32,352 bases of DNA, taken from Pseudomonadota bacterium. Lineage in GTDB: Bacteria; Pseudomonadota; Alphaproteobacteria; Caulobacterales; Caulobacteraceae. Shown here piece after piece: positions 1 through 8,524 of this stretch. The notes under the pieces are model-generated. The model was not told where the DNA came from. It was given only the letters and a program-made list of their open reading frames with translations, and ran no database searches. A program made the translations under genes and the position numbers. The stretch is from the NCBI GenBank assembly GCA_023409795.1, contig JAEYQX010000177.1, forward strand, positions 1-32,352, in the 5' to 3' direction. Positions within the stretch are counted from its first letter, which is position 1. The number at the start of each line of letters is the position of its first letter.

Positions 1-87
1 CACTTCCGTCACGAGATCGAAGACCGCATCAACACCTACCGCAGCCGCCGTGCGAACTTCGCCGGCCATGCGATTGCGGCGGAGTAA
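1..87 (+). CDS. nuoF: NADH-quinone oxidoreductase subunit F, C-terminal end (partial)
   Basis: The window opens inside a reading frame that encodes 28 residues (from HFRHEIEDRI to AGHAIAAE) and stops at TAA 85-87. NuoF carries the FMN and the N3 4Fe-4S cluster of complex I and accepts electrons from NADH, but none of the cofactor-binding parts lie in this window. The call rests mainly on position: the frame ends five bases before nuoG in an unbroken nuo operon. The HFRxEIExRI-type tail also fits the C-terminus of alphaproteobacterial NuoF. The gene is truncated only by the window edge. Confidence 0.85.
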   Translation, partial: HFRHEIEDRINTYRSRRANFAGHAIAAE

Positions 88-92
88 GCCTA

Positions 93-2138
93 ATGCCTAT
101 CGCCAAGGTCAACGGCGTAGAAACCGAGTTTGAGCCGGGGATGACCGTGCTGCAGGTCGCGGAACGCGCCGGGCAGGAAATCCCGCGCTTCTGCTACCAC
201 GAACGCCTGTCCATCGCCGGCAACTGCCGCATGTGCCTCGTCGAGGTGAAGCCCGGACCGCCGAAGCCGCAGGCTTCGTGTGCCCTTCCGGCTGCCGACG
301 GCCAGGAAATCTTCACCGACACCCCGATGGTCAAGAAGGCCCGCGAAGGTGTGATGGAGTTCCTGCTCATCAACCACCCGCTGGATTGCCCGATCTGCGA
401 CCAGGGTGGTGAATGCGACCTGCAGGACCAGGCCATGGGCTATGGCCGCGACGGTTCCCGCTATGCCGAGAACAAGCGCGCGGTCGAAGAAAAGAACATG
501 GGCCCGACGGTCAAGACGTTCATGACGCGCTGCATCCAGTGCACGCGTTGCGTCCGTTTCATCACCGAAGTGGCTGGCGTTCCGGACATCGGCATGATCT
601 CGCGCGGTGAAAGCGCCGTTATCACCACCTATCTGGAAAAGAACATCGACAGCGAACTGTCGGGCAACGTCAACGACCTGTGCCCGGTGGGCGCGCTGAC
701 GCACCGCCCCTGGCAGTACCACTATCGCCCGTGGGAGCTGAAGAAGACCGAGACCATCGACGTCATGGACGCTCTGGGCTCGAACATCCGCGCCGACTTC
801 CGCGGTGCCGAGGTCATGCGCGTCCTGCCGCGCGTGAACGAGGGCATCAACGAGGAGTGGCTGTCGGACCGCTCGCGCTACGCCGTGGATGGCCTGCAGA
901 ACCGTCGCCTGGACCGCCCGTGGGTCCGCGAGAACGGCAAGCTGCGCCCGGCCACCTGGGACGAGGCTCTTAATGTTGTGGCTGAGAAGCTGAAGGCCGC
1001 CTCGGCTGATCGCATTGGCGCGATTGCCGGTGACCTGCAGGACGCCGAGTCGATGAAGGCGGTGCTGGACCTGTTCCGCGCCCTGGGTTCGGCCAACACC
1101 GACTGCCGCCAGGATGGCGTGGCCCTGGGCAATGAAGTTCGTGAGAGCTATCTCTTCAACACTTCGATCCAAGGCCTTGAAAACGCTGACGCAATCCTGC
1201 TGATCGGCACCAACCCGCGCGTCGAGGCCCCGCTGCTGAACGCCCGCATCCGCAAGGCCTGGCTGAAGGGCGACGTGGAAATCGGCGTGATCGGCGAACA
1301 GGCCGACCTGACCTATGACTACGCCTGGCTGGGCGCGGGGTCGAAGACCCTGGCCAAGCTGCCCAAGGCGGCAACCGAGTTCCTGACCAAGGCTGAGCGC
1401 CCGGCGATCATCGTCGGTGCCGGTGCCCTGGCCGGTGAGAACGGCGCAGCCGTGCTGAACGCCGTCGGTGCCCTGGCCAAGAAGGTCGGCGCGGTCAAGG
1501 ACGGCTGGAACGGCTTCAACATCCTGCATACGGCCGCTTCGCGCGTGGCAGGCCTGGACATGGGCTTCGTGCCGGGCGAGGGCGGCCTGGCGGTTGCCGA
1601 CATGCTGAAGCCGGGTGCGCTGGACGTCCTGTTCCTGCTGGGCGCGGACGAGGTGAACGCCTCGGCCTCGGACGCCTTCCGCGTCTATCTGGGCTCGCAC
1701 GGCGACCGCGGTGCCCATGGTGCCGACGTCATCCTGCCGGGCGCGGCCTATACCGAGAAGTCGGGCCTGTATGTGAACCTGGAAGGTCGCGTGCAGATGG
1801 CTGAACGCGTGGTCTTCCCCAAGGGCGAGGCCAAGGAAGACTGGGCCATCATCCGCGCCCTGTCCGAACGCGTCGGCCACAAGCTGCCGTTCGACACCCT
1901 GGAGCAACTGCGCACCAAGCTGATGGCGGACGTGCCGAGCTTCGGCCGCATTGACTACCTGGCCCCGTCGGCCGCGTTCGACGTGGCTGCGGTTGGCGTG
2001 AAGGGCGAACTGGGCGATACCGCCTTTGTTTCCCCGATTGCCGATCCCTACCTGACCAACCCGATTGCGCGCGCCAGCGAAACCATGGCCGAACTGTCCC
2101 GCGAGCGGGTCACGTCGGTCGCCCTGGCGGCGGAGTAA
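93..2138 (+). CDS. nuoG: NADH-quinone oxidoreductase subunit G (75-kDa-type iron-sulfur subunit)
   Basis: This 681-residue peripheral-arm subunit of complex I carries electrons from NuoF toward NuoI. The N-terminal ferredoxin domain shows 2Fe-2S ligands C34, C45, C48 and C63. It is followed by the H95-x3-C99-x2-C102-x5-C108 ligand set, then C147, C150, C153 and C197 for the next 4Fe-4S cluster. The remainder is the molybdopterin-oxidoreductase-like domain without catalytic function. The length matches the mitochondrial/alphaproteobacterial form rather than the longer E. coli form of about 900 residues, and I see no extra N7-type CxxCxxxC cluster motif. The ATG at 93 follows the nuoF stop by five bases, and the gene ends three bases before nuoH. 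Confidence 0.97.
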   Translation: MPIAKVNGVETEFEPGMTVLQVAERAGQEIPRFCYHERLSIAGNCRMCLVEVKPGPPKPQASCALPAADGQEIFTDTPMVKKAREGVMEFLLINHPLDCPICDQGGECDLQDQAMGYGRDGSRYAENKRAVEEKNMGPTVKTFMTRCIQCTRCVRFITEVAGVPDIGMISRGESAVITTYLEKNIDSELSGNVNDLCPVGALTHRPWQYHYRPWELKKTETIDVMDALGSNIRADFRGAEVMRVLPRVNEGINEEWLSDRSRYAVDGLQNRRLDRPWVRENGKLRPATWDEALNVVAEKLKAASADRIGAIAGDLQDAESMKAVLDLFRALGSANTDCRQDGVALGNEVRESYLFNTSIQGLENADAILLIGTNPRVEAPLLNARIRKAWLKGDVEIGVIGEQADLTYDYAWLGAGSKTLAKLPKAATEFLTKAERPAIIVGAGALAGENGAAVLNAVGALAKKVGAVKDGWNGFNILHTAASRVAGLDMGFVPGEGGLAVADMLKPGALDVLFLLGADEVNASASDAFRVYLGSHGDRGAHGADVILPGAAYTEKSGLYVNLEGRVQMAERVVFPKGEAKEDWAIIRALSERVGHKLPFDTLEQLRTKLMADVPSFGRIDYLAPSAAFDVAAVGVKGELGDTAFVSPIADPYLTNPIARASETMAELSRERVTSVALAAE

Positions 2139-2141
2139 GAC

Positions 2142-3221
2142 ATGGACGCTGTGACTTCTTTCTGGGCTACTCCGGTCGGCTGGACCCTGATCACCGTTGG
2201 CGGGATCCTGCTGGTCACCGTGGCCATCCTGATCTCGCTGGCCTTCCTGCTGCTGGCTGACCGCAAGATCTGGGCCGGCGTCCAGCTGCGCAAGGGCCCG
2301 AACGTGGTTGGCCCGTTCGGCCTGCTGCAGTCGTTCGCGGACTTCTTCAAGTTCGTGCTGAAGGAGATCGTCGTTCCGTCCGGTTCGGACAAGGTCGTCT
2401 TCCTGCTGGCCCCGCTGATCACCTTCATCCTGGCCTTCATCGCCTGGGCCGTGATCCCGTTCGCGCCGGGGTGGGTCATCGCCGACCTGAACGTCGGCAT
2501 CCTCTACATCCTGGCGATCTCGTCCCTGGGTGTTTACGGCATCATCATGGGCGGCTGGGCTTCGAACTCGAAGTATCCGTTCCTGGGCTCGCTGCGTTCG
2601 GCGGCCCAGATGGTGTCCTATGAAGTGTCGATGGGCCTGGTCATCATCAACGTCATCCTGCTGACCGGCACGATGAACCTGACCGAGATCGTCACCCAGC
2701 AGGCCGGCTACTTCTGGAACTGGCACGTGTTCGGGGGCGGGGCAGGGACCTGGCCGACCTTCATCGTCATGGTTCCGATGATGATCGTCTTCTTCATCTC
2801 GGCCCTGGCTGAAACCAACCGCCCGCCGTTCGACCTGCCGGAAGCTGAATCCGAGCTGGTGGCCGGCTACCAGGTCGAATATTCGTCGACGCCCTACCTG
2901 CTGTTCATGATCGGCGAATACGCCAACATCGTCTTCATGTGCGCCATGGTCACCCTGCTGTTCTGCGGTGGCTGGAACCCGGGCTTCCTGTCTGAAGACT
3001 TCATGGCCAGCCTGCCGGGCTTCATCGCCTACGCCATCTACCTGGTGACCTTCATCGTGAAGGTGGTGTTCTGGTTCTGCATGATCTCGCTGGTTAAGGC
3101 CTTCGTGCCCCGCTACCGCTACGACCAGCTGATGCGCCTGGGCTGGAAGGTCTTCCTGCCGGCCTCGCTGGTTGCCGTGATCTTCGTGGCCGCGTGGCGC
3201 GTGTTCGTGGTGGGCAGCTGA
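2142..3221 (+). CDS. nuoH: NADH-quinone oxidoreductase subunit H
   Basis: This 359-residue polytopic inner-membrane subunit (ND1 homologue) helps form the quinone-binding site where the peripheral arm meets the membrane arm. It has about eight hydrophobic segments. The hallmark loop AETNRPPFDLPEAESELVAG near residue 220 contains the conserved acidic residues of the quinone chamber and coupling channel, and LADRKIWAGVQLRKGPN lies near the N-terminus. The ATG follows the nuoG TAA by three bases. The TGA (3219-3221) overlaps the ATG of the next gene by one base, which suggests translational coupling. The length is slightly above the usual 325-350 residues. Confidence 0.97.
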   Translation: MDAVTSFWATPVGWTLITVGGILLVTVAILISLAFLLLADRKIWAGVQLRKGPNVVGPFGLLQSFADFFKFVLKEIVVPSGSDKVVFLLAPLITFILAFIAWAVIPFAPGWVIADLNVGILYILAISSLGVYGIIMGGWASNSKYPFLGSLRSAAQMVSYEVSMGLVIINVILLTGTMNLTEIVTQQAGYFWNWHVFGGGAGTWPTFIVMVPMMIVFFISALAETNRPPFDLPEAESELVAGYQVEYSSTPYLLFMIGEYANIVFMCAMVTLLFCGGWNPGFLSEDFMASLPGFIAYAIYLVTFIVKVVFWFCMISLVKAFVPRYRYDQLMRLGWKVFLPASLVAVIFVAAWRVFVVGS

Positions 3222-3433
3222 TGAAGCTGGGCGCAACCGCTCTGATGGCCGCAGTCCTGGTGACAGGGCTGTCGGCCTGCGCCCCCTACGAGGCTGAGCC
3301 CGTCTCGGTCTATCAGTGGGAGCGCAAACTGAAGGAAGCCGAGCGGCAGGAGGCGGAACGCCAGCGCCTTTGCCAAGCTCTTGATAAGGAAAGCGCGCGC
3401 TATCAACGCGACTGCGCTGGAGTGAAAGCCTAA
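3221..3433 (+). CDS. small predicted lipoprotein embedded in the nuo operon
   Basis: This 70-residue protein begins MKLGATALMAAVLVTGLSAC. It has a basic start, a hydrophobic core and a lipobox LSAC with the lipidated cysteine at residue 20. The mature part is about 50 residues and carries a charged stretch, WERKLKEAERQEAERQRLC, likely an amphipathic helix or short coiled coil, plus two further cysteines (C51 and C65). It starts on the nuoH stop (TGATG) and its TAA overlaps the nuoI ATG (TAATG), so it is coupled on both sides and must be co-expressed with complex I. A GTG upstream at 3194 would extend it but would spoil the signal peptide. I do not recognise the family. A role in complex I assembly or stability is inference from position only. 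Confidence 0.8.
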   Translation: MKLGATALMAAVLVTGLSACAPYEAEPVSVYQWERKLKEAERQEAERQRLCQALDKESARYQRDCAGVKA

Positions 3434-3924
3434 TGCTGACCCGTATCGCTCAGGCAGCCAAGGGTGCGATGCTGACCGACGTGTTCGGCGCCATCGGCCT
3501 GTCGGTCAAATATATGCTGAAGCCCAAGGCGACGGTGAACTATCCGTTCGAGCGGAACCCGCAGTCGCCGCGCTTCCGGGGTGAACACGCCCTGCGCCGC
3601 TATCCGAACGGCGAAGAGCGTTGCATCGCGTGCAAGCTGTGCGAGGCCATCTGCCCGGCCCAGGCCATCACGATCGAGGCTGAACCGCGCGCCGACGGCT
3701 CGCGCCGCACGACCCGCTACGACATCGACATGGTCAAGTGCATCTACTGCGGCCTGTGCCAGGAGGCCTGCCCGGTGGACGCCATCGTCGAGGGTCCGAA
3801 CAGTGAGTTCGCGACCGAGACCCGCGAAGAACTGCTCTATGACAAGGCCCGTTTGCTGGATAATGGCGACCGCTGGGAACGGTTGATCGCCAAGAATCTG
3901 GAACTCGACGCTCCGTATCGCTAA
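3433..3924 (+). CDS. nuoI: NADH-quinone oxidoreductase subunit I (2x 4Fe-4S)
   Basis: This 163-residue subunit (TYKY type) of complex I carries clusters N6a and N6b and passes electrons on to N2 in NuoB, next to the quinone site. Two ferredoxin motifs are complete: C64-x2-C67-x2-C70-x3-C74-P and C103-x2-C106-x2-C109-x3-C113-P. The length is typical of the alphaproteobacterial and mitochondrial type. Its ATG shares a base with the stop of the upstream lipoprotein gene. It is followed by the longest gap inside the nuo cluster (63 bases). Confidence 0.97.
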   Translation: MLTRIAQAAKGAMLTDVFGAIGLSVKYMLKPKATVNYPFERNPQSPRFRGEHALRRYPNGEERCIACKLCEAICPAQAITIEAEPRADGSRRTTRYDIDMVKCIYCGLCQEACPVDAIVEGPNSEFATETREELLYDKARLLDNGDRWERLIAKNLELDAPYR

Positions 3925-3987
3925 ACCGAGCCGCAACCCCGTCCCTGGGGATGCTGCAAAGACTTTGAAGGGGGCTTTGTCCCACCC
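3925..3987 (+). other. nuoI-nuoJ intergenic linker with a possible start-proximal hairpin
   Basis: This is the only sizeable non-coding gap within the nuo run. It contains a short complementarity (CCCC near 3935 with GGGG near 3948) and a G-run at 3970-3974. The G-run is the best ribosome-binding candidate for nuoJ, but it could pair with CCC at 3981-3983 just before the ATG at 3988. There is no T-tract, so I do not call a terminator. A modest effect on nuoJ translation is possible but unproven. Confidence 0.35.
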
Positions 3988-4614
3988 ATGCTGCAAGGCA
4001 TAGCGTTCTATATTCTGTCGGCGATTGCCGTGGTTGCGGGCCTGTTGGTCGTGACCGCGCGCAACCCCGTGCACTCCGTTCTCTGGCTGATCCTGACCTT
4101 CTTCTCGGCGGCGGGCCTGTTTGTCCTGCTGGGCGCAGAGTTCCTGGCCATGCTGCTGGTCGTGGTCTACGTCGGCGCGGTTGCGGTGCTCTTCCTGTTC
4201 GTCGTGATGATGCTGGACGTCGACTTCGTCCGCCTCCGTGAGGGCTATGCCCGCTACCTGCCGCTGGCGGGGATCGTCGCGGCGGTTCTGCTGGTCGAGT
4301 CGATCATGGTGTCGATGGCCGTGGTCCAGGGCGGTGCCGCCCGCAACGCCGTCGCTCCCTTCGTCCATGGCCCGGACCAGACCAACGTCGAGGCCATCGG
4401 GCGCGTGCTCTATACCGACTATGTCTATTTCTTCCAGGCGTCCGGCCTGGTGCTGCTGATCGCCATGATCGGCGCGATCATCCTGACCCTGCGTCACCGC
4501 CCGGGCGTGCACCGCCAGGACCTGGCTGCACAGGCCAACCGTGAGCGCGCCAAGGCCGTCGAGATCAAGTCTGTCGCCACCGGCCAGGGCGTTACCCCCG
4601 AGGAGCTTCTGTGA
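3988..4614 (+). CDS. nuoJ: NADH-quinone oxidoreductase subunit J
   Basis: This 208-residue membrane-arm subunit (ND6 homologue) has five predicted hydrophobic segments. The segment around residues 50-75 has the family pattern LAMLLVVVYVGAVAVLFLFV, the helix thought to undergo the pi-bulge/alpha transition during coupling. About 35 residues at the C-terminus are hydrophilic and basic (RHRPGVHRQD onward), longer than in the smallest homologues but common in alphaproteobacteria. The TGA at 4612-4614 overlaps the nuoK ATG by one base. Confidence 0.95.
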   Translation: MLQGIAFYILSAIAVVAGLLVVTARNPVHSVLWLILTFFSAAGLFVLLGAEFLAMLLVVVYVGAVAVLFLFVVMMLDVDFVRLREGYARYLPLAGIVAAVLLVESIMVSMAVVQGGAARNAVAPFVHGPDQTNVEAIGRVLYTDYVYFFQASGLVLLIAMIGAIILTLRHRPGVHRQDLAAQANRERAKAVEIKSVATGQGVTPEELL

Positions 4615-4922
4615 TGGATATCTCGCTCCACCACTACCTGGCGGTTGCCGCCATGCTGTTCACCATCGGCGTGTTCGGCATCTTCGTGAACCGCAAGAAC
4701 GTCATCATCATCCTGATGTCGGTCGAGATGATCCTGCTGGCGGTGAACATCAACTTCGTGGCCTTTTCCGCCTATCTGAATGACGTCTCGGGCCAGCTGA
4801 TGGCCATGTTCGTCCTGACGGTGGCGGCTGCCGAGGCAGCCGTGGGCCTGGCCATTCTTGTGACCTTCTTCCGTAACCGTGGCGACATCGCCGTGGACGA
4901 CGCCTCTGTGATGAAGGGCTGA
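4614..4922 (+). CDS. nuoK: NADH-quinone oxidoreductase subunit K
   Basis: This 102-residue subunit (ND4L homologue) has three transmembrane helices. The conserved membrane glutamates used for proton transfer are seen in the segment MSVEMILLAVNINFVAF and in the helix with VAAAEAAVGLAI. I take ATG 4614, which overlaps the nuoJ stop as TGATG. The GTG immediately before it at 4611 is in frame but would add only one residue. The length is the family standard (about 100 residues). It ends eight bases before nuoL. Confidence 0.96.
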   Translation: MDISLHHYLAVAAMLFTIGVFGIFVNRKNVIIILMSVEMILLAVNINFVAFSAYLNDVSGQLMAMFVLTVAAAEAAVGLAILVTFFRNRGDIAVDDASVMKG

Positions 4923-4930
4923 TTGGAACC

Positions 4931-7024
4931 GTGACTATCCAGACTCTTGTCACTCTTGGCGTCTTTGCCCCGCTGCTGGGGGCGATGATTGCCGGCTTCT
5001 TCGGTCGCCGCATCGGCGACGTCGCCTCGCAGGCGGTCACGACCGGCCTGCTCTATGTCTCGTGCATCATCTCGTGGGTGGTGTTCGGCCAGTGGACCTG
5101 GGGTGGGCTGGAAGCCTTCACCGTCAAGCTGCTGCCGTTCATTCACGTGGGTGACTTCGTCTCCAACTGGGCGATCCGCATCGATGCCATGTCGGCCACC
5201 ATGCTGATCGTGGTGACCAGCGTCTCGGCGCTGGTTCACACCTACAGCTGGGGCTACATGAAGGAAGACGACAGCCGTCCGCGCTTCTTCGCCTACCTGT
5301 CGCTGTTCACCTTCATGATGCTGTCGCTGGTGACCGCGGCTGACTTCCTGCAGATGTTCTTCGGCTGGGAAGGCGTGGGCCTGGCGTCCTATCTGCTGAT
5401 CGGCTTCTGGTACAAGAAGCCCTCGGCCACGGCTGCGTCGATCAAGGCCTTTGTCGTCAACCGCGTGGGTGACTTCGGCTTCCTGCTGGGCATGATGACC
5501 GTCTTCTGGATGTTCGGCACGATCGAGTTTGCCAAGCTGTTCCCGCTGATCGAGGCTAAGGCTGGCACCGGCTGGGACTTCCTGGGCCACACCTGGTCGG
5601 CCCTGGATCTGGCTGGTTTCCTGCTGTTCATCGGTGCCATGGGCAAGTCGGCCCAGTTCTTCCTGCACACCTGGCTGCCGGACGCGATGGAAGGCCCGAC
5701 CCCGGTTTCGGCCCTGATCCACGCCGCCACCATGGTCACCGCCGGCGTCTATATGGTCTGCCTGCTGTCTCCGCTGTACGAGCACGCACCGGTCGCGACC
5801 CAGTTCATCACCATCATCGGTGGCGTCACCGCCATCTTCGCCGCCACCGTCGGCATGATGCAGAACGACATCAAGCGCGTGATCGCCTACTCGACCTGCT
5901 CGCAGCTGGGCTACATGTTCTTTGCGGCCGGCGTCGGTGCCTACCAGTCGGCCATGTTCCACCTGTTCACGCACGCCTTCTTCAAGGCCTTGCTGTTCCT
6001 GGGTGCCGGTTCGGTCATCCACGGCATGCACCACGAGCAGGACATGCGTAAGATGGGCGGCCTGTGGAAGCTGCTGCCGATCACCTATGCAACCATGATG
6101 ATCGGCACCATTGCCATCACCGGCCTGGGCATCCCCGGCATCGGCGGCTTTGCCGGCTTCTACTCCAAGGACTCGATCCTGGAGAGCGCCTTCGCCGCGG
6201 CTCAGTCGGGCCACTCGGTCTTTGGCATGTTTGCCTTCGTCATCGGCCTGTCGGCTGCCCTGCTGACCGCCTATTATTCGTGGCGCCTGGTCTTCATGAC
6301 CTTCCACAACAAGCCCCAGTGGAAGGAAGAGGAGGGCGTGGGCCACCACGTCCACGACGACCACGCGACCTCGGCCCAGATCGAGACCCACTCGGAACCG
6401 CTGGACGACCACGCCCACGACGATCATGCGCATGACGACCATCACCATGGTCCGCTGAACCCGCATGAGAGCCCCTGGGTCATGGTGGTGCCGCTGCTGC
6501 TGCTGTCGATCGGTGCCGTGGCGGCCGGTATGGTCTTCTACCCGCACTTCGTCGGTCACCATGAGGGTGAGTTCTGGCGCGGCGCCATCTTCACGGCCGA
6601 GGCCAACCACGTCCTGCACGACAGCCACTATGTGCCGCTGTGGGTGAAGTGGGCTCCGCTGATCGTGACCCTGATCGGCACCTTCGTTGCCTTCTGGCTC
6701 TATGTCGTGAAGGAAGGCGCGGCCAGGCAGATGGCCGAGAAGAAGGGCCCGCTGTACACCTTCCTGTACAACAAGTGGTTCTGGGATGAGCTGTACGACG
6801 TCGTCTTCGTGAAGAGCGCCAAGGCTATCGGCGACTTCTTCTGGAAGGTCGGCGACGTGAAGATCATCGACGGTCTGGGCCCCAATGGTGCGGCCTGGGC
6901 TTCGCTGAAGTCGGGTGGCTGGCTGTCGCGCTTCCAGTCCGGTTTCGTCTACTTCTATGCATTCGTGATGCTGATCGGCGTGGCCCTGTTCCTTGCCTTC
7001 GCCATCTTCACGTGGGGAGCCTGA
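4931..7024 (+). CDS. nuoL: NADH-quinone oxidoreductase subunit L with His/Asp-rich insertion
   Basis: This 697-residue antiporter-like subunit (ND5 homologue) lies at the distal end of the membrane arm, and its long C-terminal lateral helix clamps the arm. The core proton-translocation segments are present: MFFGWEGVGLASYLLIGFWY with the conserved Glu, GKSAQFFLHTWLPDAMEGPTP with Lys and His, and the second-half motif DIKRVIAYSTCSQLGYMF. Residues 472-512 form a hydrophilic loop with 13 histidines and many aspartates, for example DDHAHDDHAHDDHHH. The gene starts at GTG 4931, eight bases after nuoK, with only a weak GGAA upstream; no ATG upstream is plausible. The final TGA is 5 bases before nuoM. 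Confidence 0.96.
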   Translation: MTIQTLVTLGVFAPLLGAMIAGFFGRRIGDVASQAVTTGLLYVSCIISWVVFGQWTWGGLEAFTVKLLPFIHVGDFVSNWAIRIDAMSATMLIVVTSVSALVHTYSWGYMKEDDSRPRFFAYLSLFTFMMLSLVTAADFLQMFFGWEGVGLASYLLIGFWYKKPSATAASIKAFVVNRVGDFGFLLGMMTVFWMFGTIEFAKLFPLIEAKAGTGWDFLGHTWSALDLAGFLLFIGAMGKSAQFFLHTWLPDAMEGPTPVSALIHAATMVTAGVYMVCLLSPLYEHAPVATQFITIIGGVTAIFAATVGMMQNDIKRVIAYSTCSQLGYMFFAAGVGAYQSAMFHLFTHAFFKALLFLGAGSVIHGMHHEQDMRKMGGLWKLLPITYATMMIGTIAITGLGIPGIGGFAGFYSKDSILESAFAAAQSGHSVFGMFAFVIGLSAALLTAYYSWRLVFMTFHNKPQWKEEEGVGHHVHDDHATSAQIETHSEPLDDHAHDDHAHDDHHHGPLNPHESPWVMVVPLLLLSIGAVAAGMVFYPHFVGHHEGEFWRGAIFTAEANHVLHDSHYVPLWVKWAPLIVTLIGTFVAFWLYVVKEGAARQMAEKKGPLYTFLYNKWFWDELYDVVFVKSAKAIGDFFWKVGDVKIIDGLGPNGAAWASLKSGGWLSRFQSGFVYFYAFVMLIGVALFLAFAIFTWGA

Positions 7025-7029
7025 GCCTC

Positions 7030-8517
7030 GTGCCTCACATTCTGAGCATCGTAACCTTCCTGCCGCTGGTCGGTGCCGGCCTGCTGCTGCTGGCCAGCCT
7101 GATGAACAAGGGCGGCCAGGACGCCGCGGCCCCCGCCGCACGCTGGATCGCCCTGGGCACCACCCTGGTGGTGCTGGCAGTGTCCGTCCTGCTGGTGGCC
7201 CAGTTCGATCCGTCGAACCCGGCCTACCAGTTCGTTGAGAACTACGCCTGGTTCGCCGGGGCCAGCTATCACCTGGGCGTCGACGGGATTTCGATCCTGT
7301 TCGTCCTGCTGACGGCGTTCCTGATGCCGATCTGCGTGATCGCCAGCTGGAAGTCGATCGAGACGCGCGTCGTCGAGTACATGATCGCCTTCCTGGTGCT
7401 GGAGACCCTGGTCATCGGCGTCTTCACCGCCCTGGACCTGTTCCTCTTCTACATCTTCTTCGAAGGCACCCTGGTGCCGATGTTCCTGATCATCGGTATC
7501 TGGGGCGGTGCGAACCGCATCTACGCCTCGTACAAGTTCTTCCTCTACACCCTGCTGGGCTCGGTGCTGATGCTGCTGGCCATGCTGTGGATGTTCCATG
7601 AAACGGGCACCACCAGCATTCCGGAGCTGAAGCAGTATGCCTTTGGCCCGCAGGCCCAGATCCTGCTGTGGCTGGCCTTCTTCGCCTCGTTCGCGGTGAA
7701 GATGCCGATGTGGCCGGTCCACACCTGGCTGCCGGACGCCCACGTCCAGGCCCCGACTGCCGGTTCGGTCATCCTGGCCGGCATCCTGCTGAAGCTGGGT
7801 GGCTATGGCTTCATCCTGTTCAACCTGCCGATGTTCCCGCAGGCTTCGGAAATGTTCACCCCGCTGGTGTTCGCCCTGTCGGTGATCGCCGTGGTCTATA
7901 CGTCGCTGGTCGCCTTCCGCCAGACGGACATCAAGAAGCTGATCGCCTATTCGTCGGTCGCCCACATGGGCTTCGTGACCATGGGCATCTTCGCCGGCAA
8001 TGACACCGGCGTGCAGGGGGCCGTCTTCCAGATGCTGAGCCACGGCCTGATCTCGGGTGCGCTCTTCCTCTGCGTCGGCGTGGTCTATGACCGGATGCAC
8101 ACGCGTGAGATCGCCTTCTATGGTGGCCTGACGGCCCGCATGCCCTGGTATGCCGCCATCTTCCTGATGTTCACCATGGCCAACGTGGGCCTGCCGGGCA
8201 CCTCGGGCTTCATCGGTGAGGTCCTGACCATGACCGGTGCCTACCAGGTGTCGACGTGGACGGCCCTGGTCGCCGCCTCGGGCGTGATCTTCTCGGCGGT
8301 CTATGCCCTGACCCTGTTCCGCAATGTCATGTATGGCCCGATCACCAACCCGGCCCTGGAAAACATCACCGATATCGACAAGCGTGAGCTGCTGCTCTTC
8401 GTGCCGCTGATCATCGGGACCATCGGCCTGGGCCTGTATCCCAACGCCATTCTCGACTTCACCGGGCCCTCGGTTGAGGCCCTGACCACCGCCTATCGTG
8501 CAGCCATCGGCGGGTGA
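7030..8517 (+). CDS. nuoM: NADH-quinone oxidoreductase subunit M
   Basis: This 495-residue antiporter-like membrane subunit (ND4 homologue) has about 14 hydrophobic segments. Family marks are FYIFFEGTLVPMFLIIGIWG with the conserved Glu in TM5, KMPMWPVHTWLPDAHVQAPT, and KKLIAYSSVAHMGFV. I choose GTG 7030 as start because GGGGAG at 7014-7019 lies about ten bases upstream and the protein then begins VPHILSIVTFLP. An in-frame GTG at 7012 would overlap the nuoL end and is less likely. An 8-base gap containing GAGAG separates the stop from nuoN. Confidence 0.95.
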   Translation: MPHILSIVTFLPLVGAGLLLLASLMNKGGQDAAAPAARWIALGTTLVVLAVSVLLVAQFDPSNPAYQFVENYAWFAGASYHLGVDGISILFVLLTAFLMPICVIASWKSIETRVVEYMIAFLVLETLVIGVFTALDLFLFYIFFEGTLVPMFLIIGIWGGANRIYASYKFFLYTLLGSVLMLLAMLWMFHETGTTSIPELKQYAFGPQAQILLWLAFFASFAVKMPMWPVHTWLPDAHVQAPTAGSVILAGILLKLGGYGFILFNLPMFPQASEMFTPLVFALSVIAVVYTSLVAFRQTDIKKLIAYSSVAHMGFVTMGIFAGNDTGVQGAVFQMLSHGLISGALFLCVGVVYDRMHTREIAFYGGLTARMPWYAAIFLMFTMANVGLPGTSGFIGEVLTMTGAYQVSTWTALVAASGVIFSAVYALTLFRNVMYGPITNPALENITDIDKRELLLFVPLIIGTIGLGLYPNAILDFTGPSVEALTTAYRAAIGG

Positions 8518-8524
8518 GAGCATA

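Noticed and set aside
90..3236. Very long minus-strand open frame (over 1000 codons) opposite nuoG-nuoH, and similar ones at 4772-7141, 8459-10600, 18645-21332 and 24500-26983
   Set aside because: They lie opposite well-recognised genes, are rich in His, Gln, Arg and Asp as expected from the reverse complement of GC-biased codons, and show no family motifs. They are shadows of high-GC coding.
6410..6450. His-rich repeat in nuoL as a small tandem DNA repeat or programmed slippage site
   Set aside because: The frame stays open and NuoL continues normally; the codons for His and Asp vary (CAC/CAT, GAC/GAT), so it is maintained at protein level rather than being a simple DNA repeat.
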